From Gorsachius magnificus (Eukaryota > Chordata > Aves > Pelecaniformes > Ardeidae): 64,000 nucleotides of DNA. The notes under the pieces are model-generated. The model had not been told where the DNA came from, ran no database searches, and saw only the letters and a list, made by a program, of their open reading frames with translations. The position numbers and the translations under genes are program-made. The DNA is taken from positions 99,009,311 through 99,073,310 of the forward strand of contig CM067082.1 in the NCBI GenBank assembly GCA_034008185.1. Reading direction: 5' to 3'. Below, piece after piece: positions 51,101 through 61,621 of the stretch (positions are counted from its first letter, which is position 1; each line of letters starts with the position of its first letter).

Positions 51101-54100
51101 CAAAGAAATGAATCACTAAATCTGCTAGACAGGCACAGTAGATAGAGTCACCTAAAATTTTCTTAGGAATCAGATGAAGAAGAGTATGATTTCATCCTGG
51201 AATAGACAAGGTTCTTAGGATTAGGATGCACAGACCAAACTGGGAGAGGAAATAATGTGGAAGAGAATTTTCTGCAGAGATGTCTGATTTCCTAAGTCTA
51301 ACTTCTAATATCCTCTGGCAATAAAAATGGTGAATTGTTTTGGGAAACTTCTATCTTTCATGGCATGGAGTTTCTCTTTCTGTTGCTCTAAATGATATGG
51401 TGATACCTTGCTTTATACTGGCCCGGGAAGGCAAAATTACTGTCTCACTCTACAGGGAGCTGTTAGTAAGGATCTGTTTTGTGGGCAGCTAACTTATTTC
51501 TTGTTAATGGTACAGGTTTTCTAGCTCCTCAGAAATTAGGGATATTGCAAGTGGTCCCAGGAGACAGGTATTAGAGTAAAAGCAAGAGCAGGGGCACCAC
51601 CTCCCATTTGGTGTTATATTCCAAAGTCTGTAATTAAAATATTTTAACGTGTGGGCTTTTAAAACTGAAATTAGATCACACCAAAATCTGACTTTACCAC
51701 ATCTCAGCTTCCTAATAGCTCCTTCTCATGCTATTTCTCTTTCTTCCACGTTATACAATGGCATGTTTTGAGACAGAAACCAATAAGAGTTTAACTTTTT
51801 GCCTGGGTCTTAAGCTTTTTCTCCTGCAACTCAATACAGAGACTAGAGATTATTTTATTTTAACAAAAGGGTTTCTCTTGGAAGGGAGTGAAAGGGGAAT
51901 GAATGTTTCTTTGATTACTCTTCATCATGTGCATTTTTAGCCAGGCAGATTCTTGAAAACCTTTCTAGAATCCGATATTAGTGCTCAAAGTAACGTACCA
52001 GGAAAATGCTAGGGTTTTCATCTTATGGTAGGCTTGAACAGACCTAAAGCCCTACGATCTTTCTGTGACAAACTCAAATATGGCCTGGGAAGATGATACA
52101 AATTCCCCCTCTCTCATTTGATACCATCTGCACAAAGACAATTGTGGCTTCTGGCCACAGAGAAATCCAGGAAGAGGCACAAAGCAGGGCCACAGCAGGA
52201 TTTTTACACACGCCACTGTATAAAAATCTGAAGCCCTTATCCATGCTACTAACAAAAATAAAAATGCCAAAACTCCACAGGTTTTTTAAAAGTACTGCAT
52301 ATATCCATTGCAGGAACGGATGAAGGGACTATGGTTAAAGGGTATGCTGTGCAGTTATCCTTTGTCATGTATCCACACCCAGAGGAAGCTACAGCCAAAT
52401 TAGTACTTGACCCAGACTCAGGAAATTTTTACTCTTTATCAACCTGTCCCCTTGTGCTTATGTCTTTAATCCACTATTTTTGGTCGACATCTGCTCCTTG
52501 GCCTGCTCAATCCACCACTAATAATATGTTAAAATAAATGTTTAGGGAGAGTTCAGTTTGCAACTTTGATGCAGTTTTGCCTCTTATTGCTCTCCTGTGA
52601 CTACAAATTACAATGCAAGATAACTCATGACTAAGGCTTGCCAGGTACACTATTCTAATATTTTCCTGACTTCCATGGAGATGTTATCAGTTCCTAACAG
52701 CACTATAAGCAGATGGTTAATTGTTACAAAGCTGCATACTGTTAATTTTGAAACTTGCATATGCTACCATTTTCAGGGTAACATATGGCTTAAAGGAATC
52801 ATAGAGCATTTATAATAATGTGAGGACAAGAACAGCAAAAAAAATATACTTAAAATGCATTGGACTGTTGTGAGTCACGTTTCTGGTTTTTGTGGCACAG
52901 TTTTTCAAATATGATAAAACAGAACAAATCTTTCTAGTAAATAAACGCAGTCCCACAGGCTACTATGAGGTGTGGCTGAATATATAAAGAGCTGGCATTC
53001 TTCTACTAGGAATTTTTCATGTTCTCTTCTGAGAGTAATAAGCCACTAATGTGCAACTTCTCATTTCTTACTTTAAAATCCTGTTTTGTTTTGGCTTTAA
53101 TACTGTACAGTCTGACTTTTAAGATTAGCTAATACTGTAATTTAACAGCCTAAACCAGATCAGTGGAAAGGTAAGCCTTTTTTTTTTTTTTACCTGGTTT
53201 AAAAAATATTTTTCAAGAATTAAACACCGTTTTCTTAATTTCCATGGAGTTTTTTACTAATTAAATACTAATCATGGGTAGAATGGGTTGATAAACCCAA
53301 TGGGTCAAATTCATCGTTGGGTCAATATTTACAATTCTTCAATTCATATTAATAACCTCAGATTTTTTCACCGCTCAGCTTGGTGTTTCAGTACCAGTTT
53401 CATTCTAATTCCCCAAAACTATAACAACCCATACTAACAATATCACTGCCAAAGTATTTCAGTAACAGTAAAAACTCTTCACTTTGGTTTTCCAAGAGTC
53501 ATTCAGTGCTATAATTTTAAATTCTAAACTCAGTACAGAAACATATACTTTTCTGTATTTATTTTACAGCTGAAGTTATGAGTACTTTCCAAGCTTAATA
53601 AAAATTGGTGGCAACCAAATGACACTAGAAAATTATTGCATTTAAATAAAAAAAGAGATAGTCCTATACCAATTTGTATTATACAGGACTCATAAAATTT
53701 TCTTACAGTATGAGAGAAATAGAATAGAAATTGAGTTTTGAAGAATTTCTATTTGCTCATCTGTTTGATGTTATGTCTAGCCTATTAGCAGAGATGCTCA
53801 GGACTGCCTGAATACAGTGTGAGTTATATCGAGAGGTTTTCTTTTCACATAATTATAACCTCCCATGCTGAGCATAGAAAGTTATGATGATGAACCCCAT
53901 ATCGTTCATCATTATTTTCTTTGTCACATCCTGTAACTATATTACTACATGTTATAGCCTGCCTATACAGACAGCAATAATGTTTACCTACAATTTACTG
54001 TAGGACTTGAGCTTTTAAAATGGCTATTTCTCCTCAGTTAATGGAAACAAAAAAAGCCTCATAAAGAGCATATTTTTGAGTTCCCCAAAATGATATGGAA

Positions 54101-54179
54101 TTTCATTGGCTTGTATCATATGAATATAATAAAACAAAAAGATCCCCCAGGGAGGAAAAAGAAGCATTCACATCTGCTG
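45187..54179. other. Long AT-rich intronic stretch with few recognisable elements
   Basis: About 9 kb. Possible remnants: a CR1-tail-like phrase at 46198-46240 (GAGATTGGACCAGATGACC) and a weak MIR-like phrase at 47105-47200. A GC-richer patch at 49300-49800 is unassigned. A 14-T run lies at about 53178-53191. No exon or RNA gene recognised. Confidence 0.4.
46198..46240 (+). mobile_element. Possible tiny CR1 3' end remnant
   Basis: GAGATTGGACCAGATGACC followed by AACCCAAACTATCC resembles a CR1 3' UTR with the middle deleted. Too short to be sure. Confidence 0.3.
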
Positions 54180-54183
54180 TTTT

Positions 54184-55839
54184 TTGGTGGTACTGGACCT
54201 GGTGGTCACCAATGCAAGCGAGCTCGTCAGAGATGTCAAGATCGGAGGCAGCCTGGGCTGCAGTGATCATGCACTGGTAAAGCTCATGCTCCTGAGGGAA
54301 ATGGGAAGAACAAAGAGTATAGTCAGGACCCTGAATTTTAGAAAAGCAAACTTCCAGCTCCTCAAGGAGATAGTCAGAAGGACTCCCTGGGAAACAGTCC
54401 TCAGGGACAGGGGAACAGAACAGAGCTGGCAGATCTTTAAGGATGTGATCCACAGAGCGCAAGAGCTCTCAATCCCTAGGTGTAAGAAATCAGGCAAAGA
54501 AAGGAAGAGACCGGCATGGCTGAGACAAGAGATGCTGGTCAAACTAAGGAGGAAGGGGGAACTGCACAGGCAGTGGAAGCAGGGAGAGGCATCCTGGGAA
54601 GAGTATAGGGACGCGGTCCGGTTGTGTAGGAATGGGGTCAGGAAGGCCAAGGCGCGGCTGGAGTTAAACCTGGCTAGGGATGCAAAGAATAATAAGAAGG
54701 GTTTCCACAGGTATATCAGCTGGAAAAGGAGGGTTAAAGAAAGCGTACCCCCGCTGATGAGCGAGACTGGCAAGCTGGTAACAGCAGATGAGGAGAAGGC
54801 TGAGGTACTCAATGACTTTTTTGCCTCAGTCTTCACTGGCAACCTCTCTCCCCACCCCACCCGAGTTGATGGATGGCATGAGGGGGACCGGGAGGGAAAA
54901 ACCCCACCCACTGTAGGAGAAGATCAGGTTTGTGACCACCTGAGGAACCTGAACACACATAAGTCCATGGGACCTGATGAGATGCATCCCAGAGTCCTGA
55001 GGGAATTGGCCGATGTAGTCGCCAAGCCACTCTCTATGATATTTGAAAAGTCATGGCAGTCAGGTGAAGTCCCTGGTGACTGGAAGAAGGGAAACATTGT
55101 GCCCATTTTCAAAAAGGGTAGAAAGGAAGACCCTGGGAACTACCGACCTGTCAGCCTCACCTCTGTGCCTGGGAAGATCATGGAACAGATCCTCCTAGAA
55201 GCTATGCTAAGGCACATGGAGGCCAGGGAGATAATTCGAGATAGCCAGCATGGCTTCACCAAGGGCAAGTCCTGCCTGACGAACCTAGTGACTTTCTATG
55301 ATGGTGTGACAACAACAGTGGACAAAGGGAAACCAATGGATGTCATCTATCTGGACTTCTGCAAAGTCTTTGACACGGTCCCCCACAACATCCTTCTCTC
55401 TAAATTGGAGAGCTATGGATTTGATGGGTGGACTGTTCGGTGGATAAGGAACTGGCTGGATGGTCGCATCCAGAGGGTAGTGGTCAATGGCTCAATGTCC
55501 GGATGGAGACTGGTGACGAGTGATGTCCGTCAGGGGTCCGTACTGGGACTGGTGCTGTTTAACGTTTTCATCAATGACTTAGACAGCGAGATCGAGTGCA
55601 CCCTCAGCAAGTTTGCAGATGACACCAAGCTGAGTGGTGCGGTTGACACACCAGAAGGATGGGATGTCATCCAGAGAGACCTGGACAGGTTGGAGAGGTG
55701 GGCCTGTGTGAACCTCATGAGGTCATGCACCTGGGTCGGGGTAACCCCCCGTATCAATACAGGCTGGGGGAAGAAAGGAACGAGAGCAGCCCTGCCGAGA
55801 GGGACTTGGGGGTGCTGGTGGATGAAAAGCTGGACATGA
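54184..55839 (+). pseudogene. CR1 ORF2 fragment: endonuclease C-terminus and reverse transcriptase
   Basis: An open frame of 551 codons with no genuine start: it is cut at the left by 5' truncation and its first codon is TTG. Seen: SDH at residues 27-29, the last catalytic motif of the APE-type endonuclease; GNYRPVSL at 318-325; [13 protein letters not shown] at 389-401 (RT motif A with Asp391); RQGSVLG at 449-455, where the following residue is Leu456 instead of the usual Pro; FADDTKL from 477 (catalytic Asp pair 479-480). After about residue 513 (position 55720) a deletion of roughly 20 bp relative to other CR1s shifts the frame, so the last 40 or so residues are not CR1 protein. Function: copies CR1 RNA into DNA at nicked target sites; this copy lacks most of the endonuclease and cannot act alone. 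Confidence 0.93.
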
Positions 55840-56384
55840 GCCAGCAATGTGTGCTGGCAGCCCACAAGGCCACTGGGCTGCATCAGGAGAAGCATGGCCA
55901 GCAGGTCAAGGGAGGTGATTCTGCCCCTCTACTCTGCTCTGGTGAGACCTCACCTAGATACTGCATCCAGCTCTGGAGCCCTCAGCACAAGAAGGACATG
56001 GAACTGCTGGAGCAGGTCCAGAGGAGGGCTACAAAAATGATCTGAGGGCTGGAGCACCTCTCTTATGAGGCCAGGCTGAGAGAGTTGGGCTTGTTCAGCC
56101 TGGAGAAGAGAAGGCTGCGGGGAGACCTGATTGTGGCCTTTCAATACCTAAACGGGGCCTATAGGAAAGATGGGGAAAATCTTTTTAGTAGGGCCAGCTG
56201 TGACAGGACAAGGGGTAATGGTTTTAAACTAAACCAGGGTAGGTTTAGACTAGATATAAGGAAGCAATTCTTTACAATGGGGGTGGTGAAACACTGGATC
56301 AGGTTGCCCAGAGAGGTAGTGGAGGCCCCATCCCTGGAAGCATTCAAGGCCAGGTTGGATGTGGCTCTGAGCAACCTGATCTAG
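55721..56384 (+). pseudogene. CR1 ORF2 C-terminal region, frameshifted with an internal stop
   Basis: Continuation of the reverse transcriptase frame above in other frames. [16 protein letters not shown] and [16 protein letters not shown] are read in the +2-shifted frame; [20 protein letters not shown] is read in another frame between about 55875 and 55965; then [14 protein letters not shown] returns to the earlier frame. A TGA at 56043-56045 replaces what is normally an Arg codon (ATC TGA GGG), consistent with CGA to TGA CpG decay. The protein would end at 56384 with ...VALSNLI. At least three frame changes and one stop make this copy inactive. Confidence 0.9.
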
Positions 56385-56475
56385 TTAGCGGTGTCCCTGC
56401 TCACTGCAGAGGGGTTGGACAAGGTGACCTCTAGGGGTCCCTTCCAACCCAAAACATTCTATGATTCTGTGATTC

Positions 56476-59400
56476 ACACTTCTCTTTGTTCCTTGACAAG
56501 CCATAGGTGCAAAAAGATACATATATCTTCGGAGAAGAAAAAACAAACAAAAAAGCTATTTGACTTCTGGACAGAAGTATCTGTTGTATAGAATATATAT
56601 GTAAAAAGATGATTATCTGACCCTATCCATACTAACAAAGGACTTAGTAGGTGTTGATTTTTTGTTCTTTTTAAAAAAATACACTTTTTAAAAAATGCAC
56701 AGCTTGGAAAAAATGCAGAAGAACATAAATTTGCAACTGATAAAGAGAATTGGTTTTGGAAGGACTCCACCGGAGAGACGAGTAGGAGGGGAGAACAGTT
56801 AGTTTTTACCAAAGAATGAAAAATATATGTGTCTAGCCAAGAAGAAACTGAATGAAACCAAATACTTATGTAAGAGAGAAGGGGGTGGGGGTGGGGAATA
56901 ATTCTTAGAAGTATTTAGAAGTGAGTAAAAAAAAGGGGAAAATGTTTCACCCTCAGTCTGAAAGCTTGAATCAGTTGCTCAGTACATATATAGCTTGCAA
57001 CAATTAGGAAAGATACTGCTATATAATGAAGTATCTGGTTTGTGGTTTTCCTCCATACACACGCCTGCTGTCCTTATGTCCTTGCTGGATTTATATTTCC
57101 ATCCTTTTAGAATAAACACTTGGACATTTTATATATAGAATATAACCTGTGTGATGACATCTATTCCCAGGTCCTTGGATCCCAAAGTATTCATTAGGAA
57201 TGTGATAGAAATCTCCCTTGAATGATGAACTTAAAAGACCTGCCCTTGAAGCATCATTAATCTTTCTAGGCATAGAAATCAGTATACTGTCACCATCCAT
57301 TCACTATGACAGGTAAAATGAGTTTTTCTCCCAGACTTATGGAAAACAAAGATGGTTTTGGAAAATGCACTGTGGTCATGATTCTGATCAAGAAAGGGAG
57401 CATAATTCATACATTGTCTAAAGAAGGCTTGGTAAATGCTATTCCTTCAGATTTCATTCTCTGCTATCGTCATGAACCTCCTCTCAGCACACTTAGAAGA
57501 ATAGCTGAATTCTTGGAAGGAAAAGCCACTGGTGTCTGTATCCTGGCAATGTAAACTCAAATAATGACAGGTGGGATTTGAAGACTCTTGACTGGACTAT
57601 GAAAATAAGAAGATATTTTCTCAAAAATTTTAATCAAGACTGAAAGCTGTAATAGTTCACAAATAATTTTCCTCCTTCTTCCTGACAATGTCAGAGAAAC
57701 TTAGAGATAAAATATATCTATTCAAGACAGGAAAAAAGTTTCAGAGAATATGCCCTGTTGATTAGCTACAGCTACCATTAATATCAATTTACCTGTTGTC
57801 AGTTGATTTTTCTCCTCTTCTTTAAAAACTAACAGAAAAGATGCATATCTGCTATAAATGCAAAAGAATAGTAAGTTATCATACATTGTTTTCATTGGGC
57901 TTTTAGGGTCATTTCTAACAATCCAAGTAAATTTTTTATTTTAAAGTGAAGTTGGAAAAGTATAAGGAAAAGAAGGAAAATAAAAATGGTAAAATCAGAA
58001 ACATGAAAAAGATATTTAACTATTTATGATTCACTGTACTGTAAAAATGTCTTGAAGATCCTAAAATGTTGTCTTCTGGCCTTTGCCCACATTAGGGGGC
58101 CCCATATTGGTGACTACTACAAATAAAATGAACTAATTACTTGATAAATTTCCTTCAGTTACAGATAATCACAGGCATATCAAAAGGTGTCGCTGAAATA
58201 AAAAGTAAGTGTAAGTAGAAACATACTTCAGCTCTTTTTCTCTATTTCTTCCTACTTTCTTACTCCCAAAATCCTCTTTGAAACAAACAAACAAAAAATC
58301 ATGTTGTAATTTTTGAGACTGATTGGTGTTAGTTTTCCTCTGTTCTCATCTCAGTGCAACTATAGTAAGCTAGCCCCTGTAGTCGGCATAGGATCTGTGT
58401 GTGAGACCTCTACTGTTTTAGGGTATGTGTGACCTGAATACCCTCTGATTCTTGATCTTACAGATTTATTCAGATGTAAATAGAAGTCCCCTTTCAAAAA
58501 TCAATGGACAGCTCCAAAGGCACTCCTGGTTTCTCCTTCCCCAGTACATTTGCTCCTGTCTCCACCTCCCACCACTTCCAGCCATGTGGTCCTGCTCAAA
58601 CTGCAGCTCTCTGTCCCCTGGCCTGGGCTGGCTCAGTTGTTTGCCTGGTGGCACTGTAGTCCAGAATACAAGAATGACTTCAGCGAAAAATAACTATCAA
58701 TCATCTCCACTGCAAAGAGCTCCTGTTTAACCTGGAGTTATTTCAGTGATGATAATAAGTCAATAATAATTGACTAAATGTTTATTACATACATGTAGGA
58801 ACCAGAGTTACAGAATACACTCTCTGCAATAAGATAGCTGCTGTAGGTGAATATGAGGTAAAAGGAGGACTTACCACAAATACCACATGTACAGTTCTTT
58901 TCATAAACGGGTGTGTGTCTTCTGCAAACATAACTTTCCTACTAGCTTCTCAGGAATTTAAAAGTGCAAAATTTCTATAGATGTTCAAATAACACATTTA
59001 ATAACACATTTTACAAACTCTCAACCCCACCTTAGTCCCAGAATATTTGATGGGTGGGATTTTTAATACTTTGCAAATTAAACCCAAGCCCCTAACTTTT
59101 TAATGGACTTTGAAAATATGTAAGCTAGACTGCAACTTGCTGTCATAATTTTCTCCCATTTCCATCTGGACCCAGAATGCACTAACTCATATAGAATTAA
59201 AAGAGATGTGTCTACCACTATTATGCCTAGTGTAAAGCAACATGGTGGAATAAGTTGAGATTCATTTAATGATCTATGAGATTTAAAGCCAAGCACATAC
59301 CATTGCAATTCAGTAATAATGAAAAACAAAGACAGCAATATTTTAGTCGATGACACAGTCTTGCTAAGAAAAATGTCTGCCATATAAAAATGCCTGCCAT

Positions 59401-61134
59401 CAGTACATGCTTATATATAACATGAGACTTCCAGAGCTAAAGGCTTTTTATTACATGTTTATAAAAAAACCCACATAAGATAAACTAGGTACGTTTATTG
59501 CCACAGAAATCCAGATACCTAGGATTAAAGTGAAATAATAAGAAAATATAAAAATGTAAAAAACTATACTAGACAGGAGCATTGATCCAGAGAAGATGAA
59601 CGAATTTATAATTCTGTAGTTGCAGTGTTAGTCTGTCTCTATATATGAGAAAAAAAATGATGAATGTAGTTAAAGCTTAGTCTTGTTTAAACTTCATGTT
59701 ACCGTCTCATGTGGATCTCAGAGAGTGATAAAATGAATAAAAAATAAATGTTAAGTTAGAAACTGCCTTGAGAAACTACACACAGACCTTCAGTCAGTGC
59801 TCAGGATGAAGCCAGGAAACAGCATACACTAAACCATAGCAAAAATGAACCCAAGGAATAACAGCATTGTTACATCTGGTGGAAATATTTGGGTTGTAAA
59901 TGGAACATGTAGCAATTCAGATATACCTCTACTATACTGCACTGCATTATTTCATTTAGGTATATGTCTGACTATCAGTTTGATGCTCTTCAATCCTTAC
60001 TTGCTGAACTGTGTTGTCTGTGGGAGAGTTTAGAGTGTAAACACCACTTCAGTAGACACTCTTACTAAAAACCAACCTTCTTAAAGATTCTTGACCTGAC
60101 AGATGGAATAATTGTGAATAACCACTTGAAGAACTAAAAAAAATTATGGTCTACTAAGCTAGAAAGATGGCTTACAGCAGCAAGGATCTTTTTCTTATTC
60201 AGAATTATTTATTAATAGTTAGAAAGAACTAAGTTTTGTTCTCAAACAGTTGCAGCAGTTTTAAATATATGCCTCTTTCATCATGTTAAACTAGTAACTT
60301 TTTCTATGATTGAGCAGCAAAATTATTCCAAGGTTAGTAGCTGAAATGAAACTTTATGAGTTTCACACTTAGTGTGATACCTTTCACAAAGAGCACTAAT
60401 TTGATATTTTATGAGTTTTTTGCTGTTGATGGTATCAAGGTGCTCTGTAAGGCAAGCACAAGAAAGAGAAAGAATGACAGAACCCAAGAAACTCTATAAG
60501 TGAAAAAAGTAAAACTTATTTATTAATTACTAGCAGTAACTTTTAAAGAAGATGTGAGATTTGAGAAAAGTTTTTTTACAATTCTGACTTAATACTTGAC
60601 ATTCATCAGCTTCAAATCAAAATATCTATATGGATTTGATGCAATGAGATCTGAATACTTTTTAGAAAAAAAAATGTAACATTTATATTTAATTGACATT
60701 TAAAGATGCAGAATTTCTTAAATAGACTTTTTTCTTCATATTTAGAATCATTAAGATTTTGGAAAAAAAATGGTGGTTAATTAAACATATGAAATGTTAT
60801 TGTTTCTTTCAAAGGCATGGGTAAAATTTCAGATCAGTTCTTTTTCCCCAGAGAAAAAGGTTTGTTAGTAGCTTGTCTGACTCTAAAATTTAATGATATG
60901 TGAAGACTAGCTTATATAGTCTCTCTGTGCACAGGTAACAGTGATCTGTGCCTCTCTGTGGGCTAGAAAAACAGTGCAAAATATTTATGAAGGAAACAGA
61001 GAGAGCTATCTGCATCCCCTGCAACTGCTTTTTGAGTGAAACAGTCTTATGTCACTGGGATTTGGATTAAAGTTTCCAATCACAATAAATAGCATCTTCT
61101 CCTCATCAAAAAGCTTAAGACAAGCCACCATACA
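56476..61134. other. AT-rich intronic DNA, nothing recognised
   Basis: About 4.7 kb. A G-rich tract (GGGGGTGGGGGTGGGG) lies at about 56881-56896. An 82-codon open frame at 57306-57554 has no recognisable domain. Confidence 0.4.
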
Positions 61135-61621
61135 TAAGACCTCATGTGGAATCCTGGGTTCAGCTTTGGGCTCTGTACTTCAAAAAGGGCTTTAGAGCAA
61201 GGGCAGAGCAAAGCAGTGGTAAACTTCAGAAATCTAGAAAGTATTAGATATAAAAATCATTGAAAGAACTGTGACTACTTATCTTGAAGAGAAAACTGAG
61301 ATGTAAGGGCATTGGACATAGTCATCAAGTGTTTAAGGAGCTGCTGGAAAGAAAGAATAGCTCTGTCTGGGACACCCGGCCATGGTCTTACGCTAGAAAA
61401 AGGAAGATTCAAATTAGGATAAAATCTACCGATAAGATGGTGCACCACAGGAATATATTGCTTGGAAAGGTCATGGATGTCAGTGGAGATTTTTATAAAA
61501 ATGTGAGAGGTAAATTTCTGTCAGGGATGACACAAGCATAACTGACTTGCTTTGATAGGGGTATGGATTAGGTGAAGTCTCCAATTCCCTTCTAGCCCTC
61601 TTTTTCTATAACTTTAAGAAT
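61135..61621 (+). mobile_element. Old CR1 LINE 3' fragment
   Basis: Diverged but ordered match to the CR1 3' region: CCTCATGTGGAATCCTGGG and TTCAGCTTTGGGCTCTG (ORF2 'cagttttgggc'), TATCTTGAAGAGAAAACTGAG, TTTCTGTCAGGGATGACACA, GGGTATGGATTAGGTGAAG, TCCCTTCTAGCCC and the decayed terminus TTTCTATAACTTTAAGAA. Many indels; the 85-codon open frame at 61284-61541 is incidental. Its 3' UTR phrase 'gtcagggatgg' marks an old subfamily distinct from the copy at 54180. Confidence 0.78.

Larger units (their letters stand above)
54180..56475 (+). mobile_element. CR1 LINE, 2.3 kb, 5'-truncated, largely intact RT
   Basis: The longest element in the window. It starts within the endonuclease part of ORF2 (GGTGGTACTGGACCTGGTGG), contains the whole reverse transcriptase domain and the C-terminal region, and ends with 3' UTR phrases GGTTGGACAAGGTGACCTC and CCCTTCCAACCC plus the terminus ATTCTATGATTCTGTGATTC. 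CR1 retrotransposes by target-primed reverse transcription, usually with strong 5' truncation and no clear target duplication; none is seen here. It lies antisense to CNTNAP2 in its intron. Confidence 0.96.

Noticed and set aside
54184..54186. Start codon for the 551-codon frame
   Set aside because: The codon is TTG and the frame is simply cut by 5' truncation of CR1; no real initiation site.
54267..54911. 214-codon minus-strand open frame
   Set aside because: It is the antisense shadow of the CR1 reverse transcriptase ORF.
56870..56900. G-quadruplex in GGGGGTGGGGGTGGGG
   Set aside because: Only three G runs are present, so a standard four-run quadruplex is not supported.
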